Positions 36,226-43,982 of a stretch of DNA of 64,000 bases are shown here, piece by piece (positions within the stretch are counted from its first letter, which is position 1; the number at the start of each line of letters is the position of its first letter). The translations under genes were made by a program, and so were the position numbers. The notes below the pieces were generated by a model that saw only the letters and a program-made list of their open reading frames with translations, ran no database searches and was not told the origin of the DNA. The DNA comes from Candidatus Gastranaerophilales bacterium (GTDB taxonomy: Bacteria; Cyanobacteriota; Vampirovibrionia; Gastranaerophilales; Gastranaerophilaceae): assembly GCA_900770525.1 (NCBI GenBank), contig CAAHDT010000001.1:98885-162884 (forward strand), written 5' to 3'.

Positions 36226-36402
36226 CTACTTTTTTCTCAAAAAATATAAAACCCAATAAGCCAAAATTACTATGAAACAAATTATCAACAATATATTGCT
36301 CATCAAATTTGTTTCGGTTTGGCTGCGTGTTATTCCGCCCCCACAAAACCAAATCATCAAGAACAATATTATTATACTTATCGTAATTTTTAGGTTTGTC
36401 AT
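36226..36402 (-). CDS. Small two-helix membrane protein next to cas9
   Basis: 58 aa: one membrane helix (ISIIILFLMIWFC), a short Gly/Ser/Thr loop, and a second helix (ILLIICFIVILAYWVLYFL) ending in RKK. Start ATG 36402 has AGAAAGG 8 nt before it. It lies 100 nt upstream of cas9 on the same strand and may be co-transcribed. No family recognised; it could be an accessory CRISPR membrane peptide or unrelated. Confidence 0.5.
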   Translation of the reverse strand: MTNLKITISIIILFLMIWFCGGGITRSQTETNLMSNILLIICFIVILAYWVLYFLRKK

Positions 36403-36472
36403 AAAATTAACCTTTCTAAGTTTGTTGTTTGGCGAAAATGAATTACCCACGACATTCTAAAATAAAACCTCT

Positions 36473-37783
36473 CTAAATTATTCTATGAGGTTTGGTTAAT
36501 AATTTAGCCTCAACTCTTTCTTTAATTGCGCCTTGTGGTTCATAGTATGGAGAAACAGTCATTATTTGAGCTGCAATATCAGGATAGTAATATATAAATC
36601 TTAATTCGCTTGATGTTAAAGGCTTTTGGGTATGAACGTTTGCATAACGTGCAAGTTCAAGAATATTTCTTGCTTCATGTTCATCTTTAAACTCAAGTTC
36701 AAGGTTATCATATACGTTTCTAAACCCCTTAATTCCACCGTATTCGCCTGTTGTAATCATTCTACCGGTTTCAATAATTTCAGGTTCACCACGTCCAAGT
36801 TCTTCGTAATCATATAATTCATAATTTCTTCTGTCTTTAAGCGCGCCGTCAGCGTGAATTCCAGATTCGTGTGCAAAAGCGTTATCGCCAACTGCCGGTT
36901 GATTTATCGGGATTGGCACCCCAAAGGCGTATGAAGTATATTTAGCAAGCTGCCATGCTTTGCTTAAATCTATATTCGGGTCAATATGGTATTCATTTTT
37001 GAACCCTGCGGACTTAAGAATTGCCAACAAGCAAGATACTAAATCTGCATTACCTGCTCTTTCTCCCATTCCGTTAATTGCAGTATTAATATAAGCATCA
37101 ACACCTGCGTCAATCGCACCTTTTGCCCCCATAATAGAACAACCAACAGCCATACCTAAATCATTATGAAAATGAAGTTCTATCGGCATGCCTGTTTCTC
37201 TTGCTATTTTATAAACTCTATCATAGGAAGTTTTTGGATCTTCAAAACCTAATGTATCGCAATACCTAAAACGCATTGCACCATTTTTTTGAGCTACTTT
37301 TGCAAATTTTATAAGAAAATCAATATCACTTCTTGAGGCATCTTCTGCATTAACCCCAATAATTTCAGCACCTTTAGATACTGCACATTTTACCGCATCA
37401 GCAGTCATTCCTAAAATATCGTCAAACGATTTTTTACCCTGATATTTTCCGTTAATCATTTGTTCGGAAGTTGATTGTGAAAGGTTACAATTTTTCAAAT
37501 GCGGAACATTTTTAAATGAAAGTTCAACATCTTCTGCCATAGCTCTCATCCAACCTGAAAGTTTCGTTTTGGAAATTACGTTTCGGTGAACTAGCTCAAG
37601 ATTGCCGTTTAGATAATTTATTTCGTGTTTTGTTGTAGGAAAACCAAACTCTGATTGAGTTATCCCCATCTCGTCAAGCATAAGATTAATAATTGTTTTT
37701 TGAAGTTTAGCCAAGCCCAATCTTGACGTTTGAACCCCATCTCTGTTTGTAACATCTACGAAATAAATTTTCTTATCTTTCAT
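36473..37783 (-). CDS. Homocitrate synthase / isopropylmalate synthase-family acyltransferase
   Basis: 436 aa HMGL-like TIM barrel. DVTNRDGVQTSRLGL, ELHFHNDLGMAVG (metal His-x-His), NTAINGMGERAGN and AHESGIHADG are the homocitrate/isopropylmalate synthase motifs. The regulatory LeuA C-terminal domain is replaced by a shorter region. It condenses acetyl-CoA with a 2-oxo acid. NifV-like homocitrate synthase is the nearest guess, but no nitrogenase or lysine genes are nearby. Ribosome site AAAGGAG lies 5 nt before ATG. Confidence 0.82.
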   Translation of the reverse strand: MKDKKIYFVDVTNRDGVQTSRLGLAKLQKTIINLMLDEMGITQSEFGFPTTKHEINYLNGNLELVHRNVISKTKLSGWMRAMAEDVELSFKNVPHLKNCNLSQSTSEQMINGKYQGKKSFDDILGMTADAVKCAVSKGAEIIGVNAEDASRSDIDFLIKFAKVAQKNGAMRFRYCDTLGFEDPKTSYDRVYKIARETGMPIELHFHNDLGMAVGCSIMGAKGAIDAGVDAYINTAINGMGERAGNADLVSCLLAILKSAGFKNEYHIDPNIDLSKAWQLAKYTSYAFGVPIPINQPAVGDNAFAHESGIHADGALKDRRNYELYDYEELGRGEPEIIETGRMITTGEYGGIKGFRNVYDNLELEFKDEHEARNILELARYANVHTQKPLTSSELRFIYYYPDIAAQIMTVSPYYEPQGAIKERVEAKLLTKPHRII

Positions 37784-37825
37784 TTATGCTCCTTTACCCC
37801 TAAAAATATCATCTATTTAAATAAC

Positions 37826-37854
37826 TTGCTTTTTAAACATAAATTATTTACAAT
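37826..37854 (+). promoter_or_regulatory. Promoter of the TPR gene
   Basis: TTGCTT, 17-nt spacer, TACAAT, followed by the palindrome CATTATT-TGC-AATAATG (37868-37884) that includes the start ATG. The palindrome is a candidate operator. Confidence 0.5.
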
Positions 37855-37881
37855 GATAAGTATGGAACATTATTTGCAATA

Positions 37882-39498
37882 ATGTCAAGAAGTAAACGAT
37901 TAATTATGAATAACACGAAACAATTAGAGAAAAAGATTAATAAAGAGTATAAGACCGGTAACGTTAAATGCGCTATTGAGTTGTGTCAAATAGGTTTGCA
38001 AGATGATCCGACTAATGCAGATTTGCATTTGAGATTGGGAGATTTATATCTGGCATGGCATTTGGATATATATAACTCATGCCAGTACATTGACGAGGCT
38101 ATTACAGAATACCAAAGAGCTTTAGAAACATATATTGATTCTGCCGAAATTTATTTTAAGATTGGGCAAGCTCATTTTTATAAAGGTGATTTAGACAAAG
38201 CTATCAATTATTTTGATACTGCTATCGAAAAAGATCCCAAATTAGCTAAAGCGTATTACCTGCTCGCTGAAACTTATACGAAGAAAGCAAGATTTTTAGA
38301 GGCTATATTAAACGCACAAGCGGCTATCAAACATAGTCCTATGAGAAATTCTTGTGCTCACTTTTTGCTATCTAATTTGTATGGTGTTTCCTCTATAAAA
38401 TCACCTAGAATGTGGTGTAAATCTAAATTTGAATACATTTTGTCGCTCTTAACATTGCCTTTTGACAAAAGAGCAATTAAGAATGTTATTCAGGCAATAT
38501 CTTATTTAAGATTTGTACCAACTTGGTTAAAAGGAATTTGGCTTGTTAACTCAAAAGGGGTTGATGAAGCTATACAGGTTTATATAAATGCGATTGATAA
38601 GGCTCCGGGGTTTGTTCCTTTATATGGATTGCTCGGGGATATATACTGTTCTTTAGGGCGTTTTGAGGATGCTATTACCGAATATAAAATGGCAATATGG
38701 CTTGATTCTTTAAATGTTCAAGCCTATAGACATTTGGCATCTGCTTATGAAGAACTTGGGGATTATGACAATGCCGTTGAAGTTTATCAAAAATTGGTTA
38801 AAATTATGCCGAACATGCCTGATGTTCATTCAAACCTTGCAAACATATTGTTTGTCAAAGGAGATATTGACGGGGCTATTTCACATTTTCAAACCGCGGT
38901 TACTCTTAACCCTAAAAGAGAATGGACTAGTGTTATAAATCAAACACTCGGTTTTGTTTATCAGGAGTCTAAGAAAGATTTGGACGCAGCGATTACATCT
39001 TATCAAAGCGCTTATTTACAAACCCCTGAGGATATTGATATTTATATCAACTTAGGTAGCGCATTTTATGACAAAGAAGATTTTAATAATGCTTTGACTG
39101 TTTATAGAAATGCATTGGATTTGCAACCTAAAAATGCCAAAATACATTGCAACCTTGGTTTTTTGTATTGGGGCAACGGTGATTTAGACGAGGCAATTAA
39201 AGAATACGAATTAGCTATCGAATATGACGAAAATTATGACATTGCATATAATAATCTCGGGGTAATTTATCTTGATGATTTAGGCAGAGTTCAAAAAGCT
39301 ATTGAGTTGTTTAAGAAATCTATTGCTTGTAATCCGAATTATGCACTTGCTCAATTCAATTTGGCAAGAGCTATAACTATTACCGGCGATAAGATTGAAG
39401 CGGCTAAGTTATACCAGAATGCTCAGAATATCAACAATGTTACTAACGAAATTGATCCGCAAGAAATTGTGGATAAAATTAGTGCACTGTTTGAATAA
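37882..39498 (+). CDS. Tetratricopeptide-repeat protein
   Basis: 538 aa with about ten TPR units. An N-terminal group (about 15-155) and a long C-terminal group (about 225-525) flank a basic, aromatic insert (about 165-220). Consensus TPRs such as AYYLLAETYTKKARFLEAI and AYNNLGVIYLDDLGRVQKAI are clear. Such arrays scaffold protein complexes. No signal peptide or enzymatic domain. Start could be 37882 or the ATG at 37906. Partner unknown. Confidence 0.85.
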   Translation: MSRSKRLIMNNTKQLEKKINKEYKTGNVKCAIELCQIGLQDDPTNADLHLRLGDLYLAWHLDIYNSCQYIDEAITEYQRALETYIDSAEIYFKIGQAHFYKGDLDKAINYFDTAIEKDPKLAKAYYLLAETYTKKARFLEAILNAQAAIKHSPMRNSCAHFLLSNLYGVSSIKSPRMWCKSKFEYILSLLTLPFDKRAIKNVIQAISYLRFVPTWLKGIWLVNSKGVDEAIQVYINAIDKAPGFVPLYGLLGDIYCSLGRFEDAITEYKMAIWLDSLNVQAYRHLASAYEELGDYDNAVEVYQKLVKIMPNMPDVHSNLANILFVKGDIDGAISHFQTAVTLNPKREWTSVINQTLGFVYQESKKDLDAAITSYQSAYLQTPEDIDIYINLGSAFYDKEDFNNALTVYRNALDLQPKNAKIHCNLGFLYWGNGDLDEAIKEYELAIEYDENYDIAYNNLGVIYLDDLGRVQKAIELFKKSIACNPNYALAQFNLARAITITGDKIEAAKLYQNAQNINNVTNEIDPQEIVDKISALFE

Positions 39499-39502
39499 AT
39501 CT

Positions 39503-40015
39503 TTATTGTTGAGATTTATTTCTAAATCTGTCTGACAAGTAGCTTAAAATAGCTCCGCCAATTTCTTCATTCGGGTCAAATGGAGCTGTAGGGTTTGGAT
39601 GGATAGAATTTTGGATTAACATCTTTACTAACGGTCCAAATGCATCAGGAACTTGAGTTTTTCTATATATTCCGGCTAAATAAGTTTGAATGTTTGGAGA
39701 TTGAGTATCATTCAACCTTGAAAGTGTCGGATACATTTTATCAATTCCTTTTGTACCGTTTTCAAGCATTCTGTCAAGGATATATAATGTTTCTGTTATT
39801 TGCCTCTCATTTTGAGAATGTAATAGAATATCATTCAAGTATGGCAACGCTTTTTCTTTCTGCTTTACAAAACAATCTACTTTATTTTGGTCAAAAACAC
39901 AATAATTTCGCTGCCCATTTGGCATTACAACCGCAGTTCCGACAGGATGAGTAGCTTGAGGTATAATTTGTGCATTTTGTTGGTTAGGATTAAAATTTAA
40001 AATTGGTTGTATCAT
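39503..40015 (-). CDS. Unknown protein, third gene of the riboswitch operon
   Basis: 170 aa. The N-terminus is Asn/Gln-rich. The remainder is helical with HEAT-like spacing (LPYLNDILLHSQNERQITET, YPTLSRLNDTQSPNIQTYLA). ATG 40015 has AAGG 8 nt before it; an upstream ATG lies in the preceding gene. No signal peptide. It follows the 499-aa gene by 10 nt. Function unknown. Confidence 0.6.
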   Translation of the reverse strand: MIQPILNFNPNQQNAQIIPQATHPVGTAVVMPNGQRNYCVFDQNKVDCFVKQKEKALPYLNDILLHSQNERQITETLYILDRMLENGTKGIDKMYPTLSRLNDTQSPNIQTYLAGIYRKTQVPDAFGPLVKMLIQNSIHPNPTAPFDPNEEIGGAILSYLSDRFRNKSQQ

Positions 40016-40025
40016 ATGAAATACC

Positions 40026-41525
40026 TTATGAATATACGTATGGTGGTCCATTTTTGATTTCTAATAAAATGTTTTCAGCCATAGTTTTTAACTGTTCTTT
40101 AGATTTGCCTTCGTCAACTTGTTTGTAAAACTCATCTACAAGCGGTTGAATCGCTGCATCTTTTTTAGATTTAAAGTTTCTTAATTCAGTAGATACCAGT
40201 CTTTTTTGGAGTTCTACTTCAGTTTGAGCGTTATATTTTTTCACCTGAACTTCTTTTACGGCATCTCCAAGCAATTTGCCACCGTAACTTATTGCCGCAA
40301 GTGCGGTTGTCCCGACAAAAAGCTGTTGAAATTGTGCATTGTCCGGTTCTATTAAAAAGTTAAAGAAAAATGCACGATAATCATCAACAAATGAAGAAAA
40401 TGACGGTTTTGGAGTTCCATCACCTGCAATATGCGGATTAACTTTTACCGTAGATGTTTCAATTTTTTGTGCAACTTTATTTATAAACGCTTTTTTCTCA
40501 GTTTCATCCCAAGAAGTTCGATTTACAACCTTAATAACATCTTCTCGCGGAGCATTTATTGCTTGTAACATATCTTCCAAATATGTTTTAACAAGATTTT
40601 TATCCTTATCAGAAGCAGCTATTCGTTCCAATTCTTCTTTTGTATTTTTTATATAATGAGAAATTTCTTTATTACTTGCCTGTAAATTTTTAAGAGAATA
40701 AAGTGCAAGTCCGATTATTGAAGCAACGGTTGCGCCACCTAGCAACCAATAACCGATAGTATTTTCTTTTTTCTTTGCATTTTCGTTAGTTCCACGGAAT
40801 GTCAATTCTTTTGCGGACTTAAACATTCCGAAAGGCTGCGGAGAACTTTCCTGTGCTGATAAATATTTTGAAAACATTTTTGTTTTTTCTGATAATGTAT
40901 TTCTTATAATTTGATTTTTTCCGCTAAATGATTGGGTTTCAATTCCAATCAACTGTTCTTGAAGATTTTTTTGAATATCAGCTTCTTTTTTCTTCACCCA
41001 AACTTCCTTAAAGCCGTCAAAAAACGTTTTTCCCATAAATGCCGTAGCCGTAAGAGTTAACACCCCGAGTCCGGCTTTTATTGTCCTCTGATTTGGGTTC
41101 TGAATCATCTGAACAATTGCCTGAACAGTTTCCTCATTGATTGCAATATTTCTTGTAAAAGAAGTAATCCATTTTTCTTTAGCAATTTTATTTGTTATTT
41201 GAGCATTTCGCTTAACAAACCAAGAGGCACCTGCGATAACTCCCATCACCCCTGTTGCTATGCCACTAATAGGAAATAAACTTTTTTCAGGAGTTGTCAA
41301 GTTTTCTTTTAATTGATGTGGAAGCTTCGTTTTATCTGAAATTATTAATGATTCTTTTGTATCGTTTAAATTATATTCACTAAATTCAACCATATCCGGA
41401 GTATCTTTTATAAAATTATTGACAATTACTCCTTCTCTGGTTTGTGTATTATTCTTTTTTTGAACTCCGGTAAGATTACGCTGTCTGCGCCTTATTTCAC
41501 CATCGTTAAATAACGTAATACTCAT
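40026..41525 (-). CDS. Unknown membrane-associated protein, second gene of the riboswitch operon
   Basis: 499 aa. It has about four hydrophobic segments: ISGIATGVMGVIAGASWFV, GLGVLTLTATAFMGKTFF, YWLLGGATVASIIGLALYSL and LFVGTTALAAISYGGKLLG. Two share a plan (hydrophobic helix, then GKTFFDGFKEVWVKKKEADI or GKLLGDAVKEVQVKKYNAQT), which indicates an internal duplication of about 250 residues. Charged coiled-coil segments lie between. No signal peptide or known domain. It begins 5 nt after the upstream gene ends. Confidence 0.65.
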   Translation of the reverse strand: MSITLFNDGEIRRRQRNLTGVQKKNNTQTREGVIVNNFIKDTPDMVEFSEYNLNDTKESLIISDKTKLPHQLKENLTTPEKSLFPISGIATGVMGVIAGASWFVKRNAQITNKIAKEKWITSFTRNIAINEETVQAIVQMIQNPNQRTIKAGLGVLTLTATAFMGKTFFDGFKEVWVKKKEADIQKNLQEQLIGIETQSFSGKNQIIRNTLSEKTKMFSKYLSAQESSPQPFGMFKSAKELTFRGTNENAKKKENTIGYWLLGGATVASIIGLALYSLKNLQASNKEISHYIKNTKEELERIAASDKDKNLVKTYLEDMLQAINAPREDVIKVVNRTSWDETEKKAFINKVAQKIETSTVKVNPHIAGDGTPKPSFSSFVDDYRAFFFNFLIEPDNAQFQQLFVGTTALAAISYGGKLLGDAVKEVQVKKYNAQTEVELQKRLVSTELRNFKSKKDAAIQPLVDEFYKQVDEGKSKEQLKTMAENILLEIKNGPPYVYS

Positions 41526-41530
41526 AATTG

Positions 41531-42223
41531 CTAATCCTTAAATAATTCTTTTTCTTCATCTTTTTTAAGTTTTTGGTAAAGTTCGTGTATAAACGTCTTA
41601 AGCTTAAACGCTTTTTTCTCTTCATCAATTTGTTTGTCATCGTTATCGGTATTATCTGCTCCGAAAATAGAAAATAACGATTTCAATTTCTTTTTAAAGT
41701 TTTGAATAGGTTCTGATATTTTTTTCTCAATTGCAGTTTTAATTTCTCCGAGTACAGCAGACACTTTATCTGAAATATCTGCAAACTTTTGTCCAACATT
41801 TTGGATAAAGCCTTGAATGTTTGCAGGAAGATTTTTTATAAAATTAATACTTCCTCCAATAATTGTCCCTAAAGCAAAATTAAGCGGTTTTGCAACTATT
41901 GGTGGAAATTTTTGAGTCACCACAGAGTTTAATTGAGCGATTTTTTCAGACATCTTGGCCAAACTGTTTTGAAACGCTATTGCTTGTTTGGCAAAATTTT
42001 CCGCGTCTTGTTGCCTTGCTAATCGGGCATTTTTTTGAGCCTTTAAAAATGCTCCTATTGCGGCGCATTCGTTCCAGCTCATCTCACCGGGCTTTGCAGA
42101 AAAATCAGCCTTCTTTTGTCCTCCTCCGCTCATACCGTTACAAATCGGACACGCCCCAAGCGGCGCTCCGTGCGGACACGTACCGGCTTTTGCAATATTT
42201 TGTTGTATTGTTGGAAGTGACAA
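41531..42223 (-). CDS. Unknown protein with CPHG...CPIC motif, first gene of the riboswitch operon
   Basis: 230 aa. The N-terminus carries CPHGAPLGACPICNG, a likely zinc-binding knuckle. A helical amphipathic centre (about 60-190) has a short hydrophobic patch (NFALGTIIGGSINFI), and the C-terminus is charged. The start is TTG at 42223, with AGAGGA 8 nt before it; that site is also the 3' arm of the riboswitch hairpin. No family known to me. The Cys knuckle invites a metal or cofactor role, but that is inference. Confidence 0.65.
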   Translation of the reverse strand: MSLPTIQQNIAKAGTCPHGAPLGACPICNGMSGGGQKKADFSAKPGEMSWNECAAIGAFLKAQKNARLARQQDAENFAKQAIAFQNSLAKMSEKIAQLNSVVTQKFPPIVAKPLNFALGTIIGGSINFIKNLPANIQGFIQNVGQKFADISDKVSAVLGEIKTAIEKKISEPIQNFKKKLKSLFSIFGADNTDNDDKQIDEEKKAFKLKTFIHELYQKLKKDEEKELFKD

Positions 42224-42225
42224 AT

Positions 42226-42385
42226 AAAAAATCCTCTATGCTTACAAGAGGACGACTAAGAAAACACTTCCATACAGCACGTGGAATATGTTTTATCTTG
42301 AGCATTCCGGCTTTTACGGTTGCGGCTACAGCCGAGGATATTCACCTCGTTTCCTCTATTCAATTAACTTAATAGTAATCGGAGC
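42226..42385 (-). promoter_or_regulatory. Cobalamin-type riboswitch with terminator/anti-Shine-Dalgarno hairpin
   Basis: On the minus strand the order matches the cobalamin aptamer: GTTAATTGAATAGAGGAAAC, then GAGGTGAATATCCTCGGCTG, then CCGCAACCGTAA and AGCCGGAATGC. A hairpin TTCCA...TGGAA follows whose loop CACGTG can kiss the GTG loop. After the aptamer, TCCTCT (42237-42232 region) pairs with AGAGGA, followed by T6. This looks like a terminator whose 3' arm is also the ribosome site of the TTG-start gene. The outermost stem was not resolved. A TAGAAT box at 42394-42389 would start the RNA at the aptamer. Confidence 0.78.
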
Positions 42386-42466
42386 CGTATTCTAATGTCA
42401 ATAAAATGTTAAGTAATATCCCAAAGCATATTTGCAAAGCCTATTATTAACATTTCTTATCAAAGT

Positions 42467-42495
42467 TTGTAATTTACCTAAAAAGGTGGTATAAT
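42467..42495 (+). promoter_or_regulatory. Promoter of prfA-ylxR-infB
   Basis: TTGTAA, 17-nt spacer, TATAAT; start near 42502, giving a leader of about 135 nt. Confidence 0.65.
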
Positions 42496-42531
42496 ATACA
42501 TGCTATTTATATTTCGGCTAGTGTAAATCTT

Positions 42532-42568
42532 AACAGGGGGGGAATGAAAATCACTTCCTGTTTTTTTT
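42532..42568 (+). terminator. Attenuator-like hairpin in the prfA leader
   Basis: AACAGG/CCTGTT stem, extendable by G-U pairs, then T8. It encloses the start of the leader ORF. It lies about 30 nt after the transcription start and 70 nt before prfA. Confidence 0.5.
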
Positions 42569-42633
42569 ATGTTCTTTTGTGTATAAAACTTAGCATTTTG
42601 TTGAAAAAAAAACATGTTCCTGATACTCTCTAA
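42544..42633 (+). CDS. 29-codon leader ORF before prfA
   Basis: MKITSCFFYVLLCIKLSILL continues to KKKHVPDTL and stops with TAA two bases before the prfA ATG. A G-rich ribosome-like site (AGGGGGGG) precedes its ATG. prfA itself has no Shine-Dalgarno, so coupling from this ORF is a natural way to start prfA. It may be a regulatory leader peptide; translation is unproven. Confidence 0.4.
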   Translation: MKITSCFFYVLLCIKLSILLKKKHVPDTL

Positions 42634-42635
42634 GT

Positions 42636-43718
42636 ATGAAAGATATGTTAGACAAAATTTTACAAATAGAGAAAAAGTACAATGAATTAGGCGAAACACT
42701 CTCTGATCCAGCCGTTATTCAAGATTACAATCGCTTTAGAGATTTATCAAAACAACGCAAATCAATGGAAGAAACCGTTAATCTTTATTACGAATGGAAA
42801 AAGACAACCGATGCAATTGCGGAAGCCAAAGAAATGTTACATTCAGAATCTGATGAAGAAATGAAAGCATTTCTAAAAGCTGATATGGAAGCTAATGAGG
42901 CTAAAATTCCTGAATTTGAAGAAAGAATGAAAGTTCTTTTATTACCGCGAGATCCGATGGATGACAAAGATATTATGCTTGAAATCCGTGGTGGTGCCGG
43001 CGGTGACGAAGCAAACATTTTCGCAGGTGATTTGATGAGAATGTACCTTCGTTATGCCGATAAAAAGGGGTGGCAAACTCAAATTTTGAGCAAAACTGAT
43101 TGTGAAGCCGGTGGTGTTTCAGAAGTTATTATTTCAATAAAAGGTGATGCCGTATATTCTCAACTTAAATACGAATCAGGTGTTCACAGAGTACAAAGAG
43201 TACCTGCAACAGAATCTCAAGGCAGAGTGCATACTTCAACTGCAACAGTTGCTGTTATGCCTGAAGTTGATGACGTTGAAGTTAACCTAAATATGAACGA
43301 TGTTGAAATTACAACAGCTCGTTCTGGTGGTGCCGGCGGTCAAAACGTTAACAAAGTTGAAACTGCTGCTCGTGTATTCCACAAACCAACAGGGATTATG
43401 ATTTTCTGTACAGAAGAACGTTCTCAATTACAGAACAAGGAACGCGCACTCCAAATTCTTAAAGCAAAACTTTATGATATGGAAGTTCAAAAACAAATGC
43501 AGGAAATCACCGATTTAAGACGTTCTCAAGTCGGTTCCGGTGACAGGAGTGAACGTATCCGAACATACAACTTCCCTCAAGGCAGATTGACAGACCATAG
43601 ACTTAATCACAACTTAAATGTTTGGACAGTCATAGATGGGGAATTGGATGAATTGATTAAACTTCTTATGGAGTACGACCAAAAATTAAAGTTGGAAAAA
43701 CTGGCTCAAGTTGAATAA
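42636..43718 (+). CDS. prfA: Peptide chain release factor 1
   Basis: 360 aa, standard RF1 length. The PAT-type recognition motif reads VPATESQGRVHTS, and the catalytic loop is SGGAGGQNVNKVETAARV. It terminates translation at UAA and UAG, with GGQ methylated by PrmC (encoded at 62497). Unlike prfB, no frameshift is present. It begins an operon with ylxR and infB; the coupling to infB is not the common nusA arrangement. Confidence 0.97.
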   Translation: MKDMLDKILQIEKKYNELGETLSDPAVIQDYNRFRDLSKQRKSMEETVNLYYEWKKTTDAIAEAKEMLHSESDEEMKAFLKADMEANEAKIPEFEERMKVLLLPRDPMDDKDIMLEIRGGAGGDEANIFAGDLMRMYLRYADKKGWQTQILSKTDCEAGGVSEVIISIKGDAVYSQLKYESGVHRVQRVPATESQGRVHTSTATVAVMPEVDDVEVNLNMNDVEITTARSGGAGGQNVNKVETAARVFHKPTGIMIFCTEERSQLQNKERALQILKAKLYDMEVQKQMQEITDLRRSQVGSGDRSERIRTYNFPQGRLTDHRLNHNLNVWTVIDGELDELIKLLMEYDQKLKLEKLAQVE

Positions 43719-43736
43719 CAGAATGCAGGATGGTTT

Positions 43737-43982
43737 ATGACAGATAGAAAATGTATTGGCTGCGGAGAAATCAAAAATCGAGATAATCTGATTAAAATAA
43801 CAAAAGAACATATTGCCAATACCCTTGTCATTAACGGTGATTCAGCCGTATTTGGCAGATCTGCATATCTTTGTTATAATAAATCTTGTATTGAAAAGGC
43901 TTTCAAAAAAAATAAATTGCAAAAAATTTTAAGAACTCCTGTATCAGAGGAGCTGAAAGGGAAAATAATAAATGAGTTATAA
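43737..43982 (+). CDS. ylxR: YlxR family RNA-binding protein (RNase P modulator type)
   Basis: 81 aa. N-terminal KCIGCGEIKNRDNLIKI and GRSAYLCYNKSCIEKAFKKN match the YlxR signature (RxCxxC-type, GRGAYxC). YlxR/RnpM is reported to bind RNA and modulate RNase P. It usually sits between nusA and infB; here only infB follows, overlapping by 11 nt. Confidence 0.92.
   Translation: MTDRKCIGCGEIKNRDNLIKITKEHIANTLVINGDSAVFGRSAYLCYNKSCIEKAFKKNKLQKILRTPVSEELKGKIINEL

Noticed and set aside
42499..42526. Eight-codon ORF right at the prfA transcription start
   Set aside because: Its ATG coincides with the predicted transcription start and has no ribosome site; probably chance.
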